From Candidatus Woesearchaeota archaeon (GTDB lineage Archaea > Nanobdellota > Nanobdellia > Woesearchaeales > ARS49), in contig JAHWHT010000061.1 of NCBI GenBank assembly GCA_019323135.1, positions 1 to 6,263 of the forward strand: 6,263 bases of DNA, in the 5' to 3' direction. Made by a program: the position numbers and the translations under genes. The first letter of the stretch is position 1; the number at the start of each line of letters is the position of its first letter. The notes beneath the pieces were generated by a model, which did not search any database, was not told the DNA's origin, and worked only from the letters and a program-made list of their open reading frames with translations. Below, one piece after another: positions 1-4,785 of the stretch.

Positions 1-599
1 TCTGGATCACAAGTGCACACATATGCATTGCCTTCTGCAATTAACTTTTCCATGTGGTCATAATAATGCCCTAATCTGTCAGACTGAATCACCACTTCAG
101 ACACGTTATTCTTGGTTAACCAATTTGCATCCTCTGGAATGTATTCATATGCAAGTTCATAGATATTTTCCGGATTTGTGTCCTCGATTCGGATTATGAA
201 TTTGCCTTTATACATTCTGGCATATTCTGAATTTATAGAAATTCCATAAGCATGGCCAATATGTAATGGTCCTGATGGAGAAGGAGCCATTCTCAAAGCA
301 ACTTTTTTCTCTTTTGCGTCTTTCAAAGGTTTTAGACCTTCTCTCTTCTCTTTTGGTTTTTCTTCAAGTAATTCTGGAGCATTTTTCTCTAGTTCAGCCC
401 GCTGTTTTTCAACACCTAATTTATTGACTTCCTTGATTATTGCGCTGATTTCTTTGCTTAGTGTCTTTAGCTCTTTTTTAAATTCTGGATTGTCAGAAAG
501 AAGCTTGCCAATAATTGCGCCTTGATTTGCTTTGCCATCATACTTTAACGCATTCTGCAGAGCCCAATTCCTTATATTATTCTGAATTTTCTTATCCAT
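1..599 (-). CDS. gltX: Glutamyl-tRNA synthetase, archaeal type (N-terminal part, C-terminus beyond left edge)
   Basis: Charges tRNA-Glu with glutamate in the cytoplasm; in most archaea the enzyme also makes Glu-tRNA-Gln for the amidotransferase route. I translated 199 codons from the ATG at 599-597 (minus). Residues 1-100 are the charged, helical N-terminal extension typical of archaeal/eukaryotic class I GluRS (ALQNALKYDGKANQGAIIGK at 13-32, then a Lys/Glu-rich linker). The Rossmann catalytic domain begins near residue 100 with MAPSPSGPLHIGHAYG, containing the HIGH signature at 113-116, followed by IRIEDTNPENIY, the equivalent of the usual RIEDTDP motif. The frame is open to base 1, so the KMSKS loop and anticodon-binding domain lie outside the window. 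It is divergent from the thiol-protein gene at 818. The TATA box about 27 nt before the ATG implies a leaderless mRNA. Family assignment is firm; the archaeal GluRS/GlnRS distinction is not tested by this fragment alone, but the N-terminal extension and APSPSGPLHIGH favour GluRS. Confidence 0.93.
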   Translation of the reverse strand, partial: MDKKIQNNIRNWALQNALKYDGKANQGAIIGKLLSDNPEFKKELKTLSKEISAIIKEVNKLGVEKQRAELEKNAPELLEEKPKEKREGLKPLKDAKEKKVALRMAPSPSGPLHIGHAYGISINSEYARMYKGKFIIRIEDTNPENIYELAYEYIPEDANWLTKNNVSEVVIQSDRLGHYYDHMEKLIAEGNAYVCTCDP

Positions 600-621
600 G
601 CAATACGCAGGGACTGCAGAG

Positions 622-629
622 TATTTAAA
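622..629 (-). promoter_or_regulatory. TATA box of gltX (leaderless promoter)
   Basis: On the minus strand this reads TTTAAATA, an archaeal TATA box, centred about 27 nt before the gltX ATG at 599. Archaeal transcription starts about 25 nt downstream of the box, so the mRNA probably begins at or next to the start codon. No Shine-Dalgarno sequence is visible before the ATG, which fits a leaderless transcript. Confidence 0.6.
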
Positions 630-644
630 CTTTATTAAAGAACA

Positions 645-746
645 TATGTGCATAGCACCTAGCGAAGTTCTCAAATACACAGCCTATTTAAAACAAATCT
701 GAACCTAATCAACAAAAGAAGCCAAACAAAGCGTGCTATGCACATA
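645..746. repeat. Perfect 14-bp inverted repeat flanking a 74-bp spacer in the divergent promoter region
   Basis: TATGTGCATAGCAC at 645-658 is the exact reverse complement of GTGCTATGCACATA at 733-746. Pairing stops immediately at both ends. Each arm also contains a shorter palindrome of its own, GTGC-ATA-GCAC (648-658) and GTGC-TAT-GCAC (733-743), the shape of a dimeric regulator's binding site. The left arm ends 15 bp from the gltX TATA box and the right arm ends 18 bp from the TATA-like box at 765-773, so the layout is nearly mirror-symmetric. Alternatives are the basal stem of a small RNA of about 100 nt, or a tiny element with terminal inverted repeats; TAAAGA occurs at 636-641 and 748-753 but does not abut the arms exactly, and the spacer shows no recognisable RNA family. 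Confidence 0.6.
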
Positions 747-764
747 CTAAAGAGTAGCGTAAAA

Positions 765-773
765 CATAAATAT
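765..773 (+). promoter_or_regulatory. Putative TATA box of the triple-CxxC gene
   Basis: CATAAATAT lies about 49 nt before the ATG at 818, so transcription would start near 793-797 and give a short leader of roughly 20-25 nt carrying the G-rich ribosome site at 807-811. A second TATA-like run, TATTTAAAAC at 685-694, lies between the repeat arms and would give a longer leader; I prefer the nearer box because of spacing. Confidence 0.4.
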
Positions 774-806
774 GAGTTATTGATTACCAGTCTTATAATC
801 GGAAAT

Positions 807-811
807 GGGGG
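807..811 (+). promoter_or_regulatory. G-rich ribosome binding site
   Basis: GGGGG, followed by A, stands 6 nt before the ATG at 818 and supports that start. It is not the canonical archaeal GGAGGTGA. The same GGGGGA at the same 6-nt spacing precedes the zinc-ribbon gene on the other strand (4464-4460). Confidence 0.45.
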
Positions 812-817
812 ATATTT

Positions 818-1561
818 ATGAAAAAAAAGCATGTTAAAAAAAGTAATGATGAAACTTACAAAATTAGTAAGAAACAATTAGGTTATGCTATTCTAGTTCT
901 CGCAGTTATAGTAATTTTGATTGCATTATATTACCAGGGCGTCTTTGACTCCTTTCTGCCTGAGCAAAAAGAAGAAGTTAAGCCTGAAAAACAAGTTCTT
1001 GGCGAGATTAAGATTATACCCGAAGTAGAGCTTACCGCAGTTACAATTGACTGCAAAGAATGTATTAATGCTTCGCAGGCCGCAGATATTATTTCAGATG
1101 CGCCAATATTTAAAGTTTTAAAGACTGAATTTATAGAATCTGATTCAGAAGAAGGCAAAGCACTTATTGAAAAGTATGATTTGAAAAGATTGCCTGCATT
1201 TATCATGACTGGAGAAGAAATCAGCAATATTGACTTGCCTACTTTTGAAAAAAGAGAAGGTGCGCAGGTTTTTGACGCTACACCACCGCCATATTATGAT
1301 GTAGATTCTGAAAAAATCAAAGGTTTGGTTGAAGTTATTAAGTTAACTGACACTGATTGTGAAAAGTGTTTTGACTTAAATAAATTAACAGTTAATCTTA
1401 AACAGTTTGGAATTAAGTTTGCCTCAGAAAAAGAAGTTTCTATTGACAGCGATGAAGGAAAGGAGCTTGTTTCAGATTATTCTATAACAAAAGTTCCTAC
1501 ATTATTTTCTCTTCAGATGCTAATGAATACGAACAAATACAGAAGATTTGGGAAACAGTAG
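818..1561 (+). CDS. Membrane-anchored tandem thioredoxin-like CxxC protein, 5' part of a frameshifted gene
   Basis: I do not recognise a named family; thioredoxin-fold dithiol chemistry outside the membrane is inferred. Visible layout: a Lys-rich cytoplasmic start (1-20), one membrane segment (about 21-39), a Glu/Lys/Pro linker (47-60), then repeats of about 105 residues. Repeat 1 has CKEC at 79-82 and a cis-Pro-like LPAF with Pro126. Repeat 2 has CEKC at 181-184 and VPT with Pro227. Between CxxC and proline both contain S-EGK-L (DSEEGKAL, DSDEGKEL). Each repeat starts after a D-SEKIKGLVEVI-like strand. The last 24 or so residues (after about residue 229) are out-of-frame and unlike the repeat; the true sequence continues in the next frame (IFSSDANEYEQ...) to 2067. 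The intact protein would be about 416 residues. The start is fixed by the ribosome site 6 nt upstream. Function in disulfide exchange is likely but unproven. Confidence 0.75.
   Translation: MKKKHVKKSNDETYKISKKQLGYAILVLAVIVILIALYYQGVFDSFLPEQKEEVKPEKQVLGEIKIIPEVELTAVTIDCKECINASQAADIISDAPIFKVLKTEFIESDSEEGKALIEKYDLKRLPAFIMTGEEISNIDLPTFEKREGAQVFDATPPPYYDVDSEKIKGLVEVIKLTDTDCEKCFDLNKLTVNLKQFGIKFASEKEVSIDSDEGKELVSDYSITKVPTLFSLQMLMNTNKYRRFGKQ
1499..1518 (+). other. Frameshift site within the triple-CxxC gene
   Basis: The frame from 818 carries homology up to Pro-Thr at 1496-1501 and then diverges. The frame that continues into the 1585-2067 part reads IFSSDA from 1504, matching IFSSD at the same place in repeat 3. 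One missing base explains this: a fifth T in the TTTT run at 1505-1508 would restore Pro-Thr-Leu-Phe-Phe-Ser-Ser-Asp. No clear X-XXY-YYZ slippery heptamer is present, so a sequencing or assembly error at the homopolymer, or a genuine recent mutation, is more likely than programmed frameshifting. Confidence 0.8.
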
Positions 1562-1584
1562 GAAGCACAGAATCTGACGGTAAG

Positions 1585-2067
1585 ATGATTCTTAGAACTG
1601 TTAATCCGCCGTACATGGATTTAGAGACTGATAGTATTAAAGGTGTTGTTGATATAACTCATCTTGTTGATGCAAGTTGTGAAGAGTGCTTTGACACTGC
1701 TGAGCTTAAGAAAATGTTTGAGCAGCAGATGGGCATGTCTTGGGGCATTGATAAGACCGTGGATGTATCCAGCACAGAAGGAAAGCAGTTGATTAAGGAT
1801 TTTGATATCAAGCTTATTCCAACAGTAATCTTTTCAAGTGATTTAGGAGATTACCCAACTATTCCAGATATGTGGAGTCAAATCGGTATTGAAAAAGATG
1901 GCAAGTATGCTTTGACTAAACTAGATCTTGTTCAGGGCCTTGTTTACAAGAATCTTGAAACTGATGAAATTGTTGGATTAAAAGAAGAAACAACAGAAGA
2001 ATCAACTACAGAGAGTGTTGAAGAAACTGAAACAGACACTTCTGAAGGAAATTCTACAGAGGAATAA
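1585..2067 (+). CDS. Tandem thioredoxin-like CxxC protein, 3' part of the frameshifted gene (third repeat and acidic tail)
   Basis: This is the continuation of the protein starting at 818, not an independent gene. Its ATG is an internal methionine (the coding frame runs on upstream, reading ...ESDGKMILRTV), and there is no ribosome site or TATA box before it. It contains the end of repeat 2 (VNPPYMDLETDSIKG, parallel to PPPYYDVDSEKIKG after repeat 1) and all of repeat 3: CEEC (about residues 288-291 of the restored protein), STEGKQL, and IPTVIFSSD with the cis-Pro-like proline near 335. After this comes a linker and a C-terminal tail of roughly 27 residues made almost wholly of Glu, Thr and Ser, which looks disordered and could be a surface spacer or glycosylation region. 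If the frameshift is real, this part lacks a membrane anchor and is probably not translated on its own. Confidence 0.7.
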   Translation: MILRTVNPPYMDLETDSIKGVVDITHLVDASCEECFDTAELKKMFEQQMGMSWGIDKTVDVSSTEGKQLIKDFDIKLIPTVIFSSDLGDYPTIPDMWSQIGIEKDGKYALTKLDLVQGLVYKNLETDEIVGLKEETTEESTTESVEETETDTSEGNSTEE

Positions 2068-2101
2068 ATCCTCTTTTTTTATCTTTTTTATTACTTTTTT
2101 T
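2058..2101 (+). terminator. Hairpin plus oligo-T terminator after the triple-CxxC gene
   Basis: AGAGGA (2058-2063) pairs with TCCTCT (2069-2074) around a 5-nt loop, spanning the TAA stop at 2065-2067. It is followed by T-runs at 2074-2080, 2084-2089 and 2095-2101. Oligo-T tracts alone suffice for archaeal termination, so this separates the gene from the DsbA-like gene, which has its own promoter. Confidence 0.65.
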
Positions 2102-2140
2102 AAAGATAATATTTAATAGTTTACCTAATAAATCCATAAG

Positions 2141-2148
2141 ATTTAAAA
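2141..2148 (+). promoter_or_regulatory. TATA box of the DsbA-like/desulfurase operon
   Basis: ATTTAAAA is centred about 28 nt before the ATG at 2173, giving a predicted leaderless transcript. No Shine-Dalgarno sequence lies before that ATG, which is consistent. Confidence 0.55.
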
Positions 2149-2172
2149 GCCAGTCTTTTTTCTTAAGTCTTA

Positions 2173-3117
2173 ATGATATGTATTTTAGCATTAGTGGTCT
2201 TTAGTATTTTAGCTATTTTTTCAGCTAGTCACAGACCTCTTGCAGCAGAGGCATTTGATTGTGTTTTTAGAAAAGTTACATTCAGAAAATGCAGAACTAA
2301 TCTAGATCAAAGATTAAAGAGCCAGATTACTGGCAAGCTTATGCGAAAAAATGCATTTCTTGCAAAAATAGTCTACAAGAATTTCGAGATAATCTCTTGG
2401 CTCTTTGTAATATTATTCATAGCAAGCCTTGCTTACTCAGCATATGGCGGATATAATTACTATTTATACGGCAATTGCTATGGCCCAGAAGACACTGGCG
2501 GTTTTTGTATCTATAACGCACTAGAAGGAGATCAATTCTCCAAGATACACACTAAATTAGATGGCGAGATTATTCTTCCAGATACAGATGATGATCCTGC
2601 GCTAGGACCAGCTGATGCAAAAGTAGAGATGATTGAATTTGGGTGTTATATGTGTCCGTTTAGCAGGCAGGCACAAGATGTCGTAAAGCAGGTTTTAGAT
2701 AAATATGGCGATAAAATTAGATTTGTCTACAGAGATTTCCCTATCGAACAAAGCGGCGATGCAGATTTGCATATTGCTGCTAATTGTGCTCTAGAGCAAG
2801 ATAAGTTCTGGGATGTTCATGACTTATTGTTTACTGAACAAGACGTTTGCGTAGAATCTACTGGCGAAGAACGGGAAAAACAAATTGAGAGCATTGCAGA
2901 AAAAGCAGGCCTAGATTTAGACAAATTCAATGAATGTATGAAATCTGGAAGATATGTTGAAGAAATTGCAAAAGATTTTGAAGATGGCGCAAAAGCAGGC
3001 GTTTATGGAACTCCTACATTTTTCATTAATGGAAGAACTATTATTGGACCAAAACCATTAAGAGCATTTGAAAAAATTATTGATGAGGAATTAGCTAAAG
3101 CAGAAAATGAGTCTTAA
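2173..3117 (+). CDS. Membrane-anchored DsbA-like thiol:disulfide oxidoreductase
   Basis: A thioredoxin-fold protein expected to make or exchange disulfides on the outer face of the membrane. It has 314 residues. Residues 1-16 are hydrophobic; 20-70 are rich in Lys and Arg with C30 and C40 and should be cytoplasmic; 73-92 form a second membrane segment; the rest is then outside. C102 and C112 flank the junction. The DsbA domain starts near 140 (DPALGPADAKVEMIEFG), with the active site CYMC at 158-161 followed by PFSRQ, the helical insertion (about 190-265, with AANCALEQDKFWDVHDLLF), and the cis-Pro loop GVYGTPTFFINGR with Pro281. This order is that of DsbA-type thioredoxins with an inserted helical domain. 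An in-frame TAA at 2164-2166 limits the start; 2173 is the first ATG and fits the TATA spacing. It overlaps the desulfurase by 11 bp. The basic N-terminal module with two membrane segments is unlike bacterial secreted DsbA. Oxidase versus reductase or isomerase cannot be told from sequence. Confidence 0.87.
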   Translation: MICILALVVFSILAIFSASHRPLAAEAFDCVFRKVTFRKCRTNLDQRLKSQITGKLMRKNAFLAKIVYKNFEIISWLFVILFIASLAYSAYGGYNYYLYGNCYGPEDTGGFCIYNALEGDQFSKIHTKLDGEIILPDTDDDPALGPADAKVEMIEFGCYMCPFSRQAQDVVKQVLDKYGDKIRFVYRDFPIEQSGDADLHIAANCALEQDKFWDVHDLLFTEQDVCVESTGEEREKQIESIAEKAGLDLDKFNECMKSGRYVEEIAKDFEDGAKAGVYGTPTFFINGRTIIGPKPLRAFEKIIDEELAKAENES

Positions 3118-4303
3118 TATTAACAAAATAAGGGAAGACTTCCCAATATTGCAAAAGAAATTAGCAGGCAGACCTATAATTTATTTAGATAACGCTTGTC
3201 AGAGTCTCAGACCTAATCCTGTAATCAACAGAATTATGGAATACTACAAAGAATTTCCTGCTTGTGGAGAAAGAAGCATGCATAAGCTTGGCAAAAAAGT
3301 TGACGAAGGTGTTGCTTCTGCAAGAAAATCTCTGCAGGGTTTATTTAATACAAAAAAATCAGAAGATATTATTTTTACAAAAAATGCTACTGAATCCTTG
3401 AATATTGTTGCTAATGCTCTTGATTTAAAAAAAGGAGATGTAGTTATAACTACAGACAAAGAGCATAACTCTAATTTGATTCCTTGGCAGATGCTTGCCA
3501 AAAAAGGAATTAAGCACGAGGTTGTAGAATTTAATAATATTGATGCATTGAATGACAAACTAACTAAGGATGTTAAGATTGTCTCAATGGTTCACACATC
3601 TAATCTAGACGGCACTAGTATTGATGCTAAAGAGATGATAAAATCAGCGCATGATAACGGCAGTTTGTTTATGCTTGATGCATGCCAGTCTGCTCCGCAC
3701 AAAGTTGTTGATGTTAAAAAGTTGGATGTTGATTTCATGGCTTGTTCAGGACATAAGATGCTTGGTCCAAGCGGTGTTGGTTTACTTTATGGAAAGCAGG
3801 ATGCTCTTGCAAAACTTAAACCATTCATAGTTGGAGGCAGTACTGTTTCAGAATCTACCTACAAAACTTGTGAATTTGAAAAAGCTCCACACTTATTTGA
3901 ACCAGGACTCCAGAATTATGCAGGAATAATGGGTTTTGGTGCAGCTGCAGATTACCTGAAAAAAGTTGGTTTGGATAATATTTCTGCTCATGAATTAAAG
4001 TTAAACAAGAAAATAACAGATGCTCTAGCAGATTCTGTTGAACTGCTTGGCCCTCTTGACCCTAAAGACAGAGGATGCATCTTTAGTTTTAATGTTTCTG
4101 GCATAGAAATGCATAATGTTGCCATCATGCTTGATGAAGCAGCCAATATAATGCTTAGAAGCGGTGCTCATTGCGGTCACTCTTGGTTTAATGCGCATAA
4201 GATGCTGGGTAGTATCAGAGCTAGCCTATATCTGTATAATACTGAAGAAGAATGTGATATGTTTATCCAAGAATTGCAGAAATTAATTAAATTATTGTCC
4301 TAA
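3107..4303 (+). CDS. Cysteine desulfurase, SufS/Csd-like (class V aminotransferase fold)
   Basis: PLP enzyme expected to remove sulfur from cysteine, giving alanine and a protein-bound persulfide for Fe-S clusters or thiolation. Its 398 residues match the SufS length (about 405). Visible motifs: YLDNACQS (26-33), KNATES (92-97), EHNSNLIPWQ (119-128, with His120 at the SufS ring-stacking position), DACQSAPH (191-198; Asp191 contacts the PLP ring nitrogen), SGHKMLGPSGVG (214-225; Lys217 forms the Schiff base), the catalytic-cysteine loop LRSGAHCGHSW with Cys356, and IRASLYLYNT with Arg371 for substrate carboxylate. Two oddities are FEPGLQN (264-270), where the family usually has FE-GT-N, and eight cysteines in all, including C31, C53, C193 and C213. 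The ATG lies inside the end of the DsbA-like gene (11-bp overlap), so the two are cotranscribed and probably coupled. No sufBCD or iscU is in view, so I give no gene symbol. A selenocysteine lyase or other group V enzyme is less likely. Confidence 0.87.
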   Translation: MSLNINKIREDFPILQKKLAGRPIIYLDNACQSLRPNPVINRIMEYYKEFPACGERSMHKLGKKVDEGVASARKSLQGLFNTKKSEDIIFTKNATESLNIVANALDLKKGDVVITTDKEHNSNLIPWQMLAKKGIKHEVVEFNNIDALNDKLTKDVKIVSMVHTSNLDGTSIDAKEMIKSAHDNGSLFMLDACQSAPHKVVDVKKLDVDFMACSGHKMLGPSGVGLLYGKQDALAKLKPFIVGGSTVSESTYKTCEFEKAPHLFEPGLQNYAGIMGFGAAADYLKKVGLDNISAHELKLNKKITDALADSVELLGPLDPKDRGCIFSFNVSGIEMHNVAIMLDEAANIMLRSGAHCGHSWFNAHKMLGSIRASLYLYNTEEECDMFIQELQKLIKLLS

Positions 4304-4453
4304 TTCCTCTACTTCTCTCACTATATTGCTTGCGTCTTGTACTGGCTCTTCCTCAATTGCCGCTCTACCACAATACGGGCATAGTGTTGGGGCGAAATTT
4401 CTGGTAAATTTCCAGTTACATGCCGCACATCTGTATTTTTTCTTTATAGCCAT
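4292..4453 (-). CDS. Small double CxxC zinc-ribbon protein
   Basis: A 53-residue protein read from the ATG at 4453-4451 to the TAA at 4294-4292. It has a basic start (MAIKKKYRC), C9-x2-C12, a 12-residue spacer, then C25-P-Y-C28-G, the four-cysteine knuckle pattern of a zinc ribbon or rubredoxin-like knuckle. The C-terminal 21 residues are acidic (IEEEPVQDASNIVREVEEL) and probably helical. The start is supported by AGGGGGA 6 nt upstream and a TATA box about 40 nt upstream. It converges on the desulfurase gene and overlaps its end by 12 bp. The function is unknown: such mini-ribbons are common in archaea as nucleic-acid or protein-binding modules. The CPYCG knuckle argues for zinc rather than redox chemistry, but iron binding cannot be excluded. 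Confidence 0.8.
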   Translation of the reverse strand: MAIKKKYRCAACNWKFTRNFAPTLCPYCGRAAIEEEPVQDASNIVREVEELGQ

Positions 4454-4459
4454 ATTTGT

Positions 4460-4464
4460 CCCCC
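4460..4464 (-). promoter_or_regulatory. G-rich ribosome binding site of the zinc-ribbon gene
   Basis: The minus strand reads AGGGGGA, with the G run ending 6 nt before the ATG at 4453. It decides the start and matches the site before the gene at 818 in both sequence and spacing. Confidence 0.5.
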
Positions 4465-4487
4465 TGCTTTAATAGTGTTTTAAGAAG

Positions 4488-4496
4488 TATTTAAAT
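4488..4496 (-). promoter_or_regulatory. TATA box of the zinc-ribbon gene
   Basis: The minus strand reads ATTTAAATA, predicting a start near 4466 and a leader of about 13 nt that holds the G-rich ribosome site. It sits back to back with the promoter of the secreted cysteine-rich peptide. Confidence 0.5.
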
Positions 4497-4529
4497 GTTA
4501 TGCTCAAAATGGCGTTTAAAAAGACAAAA

Positions 4530-4538
4530 TTATTAAAT
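4530..4538 (+). promoter_or_regulatory. Putative TATA box of the cysteine-rich peptide gene
   Basis: TTATTAAAT is centred about 27 nt before the ATG at 4561, the spacing of a leaderless promoter. A second candidate, GTTTAAAA at 4514-4521, would give a leader of about 15-18 nt without a ribosome site, so the nearer box is preferred. Confidence 0.4.
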
Positions 4539-4560
4539 CAGTCTTATTTTATACTTAAAA

Positions 4561-4785
4561 ATGAGGTCAGGAATAATACTTGCATTGATTTTATTGAGCG
4601 CAATCCTAGTAGCAGGGTTGTTTTCTGATAATATCAAGACTTATGCAGTTGCTTCTATTAATGATAATTGCGAGATGGGCCTGTGTTATGGCTGTGTTAT
4701 TGATGGCATTCCCTGCACTTGTTATAGTAAAGAATGTGTTTGTGAAAATAGGATTGTCCCTATTTCTGCCTGCATTAATTCATAA
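4561..4785 (+). CDS. Small exported cysteine-rich peptide
   Basis: A 74-residue protein of no family I recognise. Residues 5-21 form a hydrophobic stretch after a single Arg, like a signal peptide or membrane anchor; AVA at 29-31 is a possible signal peptidase site. The remainder of about 43 residues holds eight cysteines (37, 42, 45, 52, 54, 59, 61, 71), including C-x4-C-x2-C, CTC and CVC groupings. An even number of closely spaced cysteines in an exported peptide suggests a disulfide-stapled fold, or metal binding. The DsbA-like gene lies upstream on the same strand, so this could be a client of that enzyme (inference). It has its own TATA box and converges with acdB, overlapping its end by 11 bp. 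An overlapping frame at 4643-4846 has no such features and is not considered coding. Confidence 0.65.
   Translation: MRSGIILALILLSAILVAGLFSDNIKTYAVASINDNCEMGLCYGCVIDGIPCTCYSKECVCENRIVPISACINS
4746..4765 (-). terminator. Possible hairpin terminator of the MFS-acdB operon
   Basis: AAATAGG (4746-4752) pairs perfectly with CCTATTT (4759-4765) around a 6-nt loop, 9 nt past the acdB stop on the minus strand. The minus strand continues the descending arm as TTTT before CAC. It lies inside the coding end of the cysteine-rich peptide gene. The T-run is short, so this is tentative. Confidence 0.3.

Noticed and set aside
645..746. tRNA, C/D or H/ACA guide RNA within the inverted repeat
   Set aside because: No cloverleaf, no paired C (RUGAUGA) and D (CUGA) boxes, and no ACA-tailed hairpin on either strand; kept only as an inverted repeat.
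671..877. Minus-strand open frame of 68 codons across the divergent promoter
   Set aside because: It covers the TATA box, ribosome site and start of the gene at 818 and is a Phe/Leu-rich translation of AT-rich DNA with no ribosome site; not coding.
931..1227. Minus-strand open frame of 98 codons inside the triple-CxxC gene
   Set aside because: Antisense shadow of the CxxC repeat 1 coding sequence; no motif and no initiation signal.
1502..1510. Programmed -1 ribosomal frameshifting at the TTATTTTCT region
   Set aside because: No X-XXY-YYZ heptamer in the zero frame and no obvious downstream pseudoknot; a missing T in the homopolymer is simpler.
3244..3558. Minus-strand open frame of 104 codons inside the desulfurase gene
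   Set aside because: Antisense of conserved PLP-enzyme motifs; those motifs fix the plus frame as the real gene.
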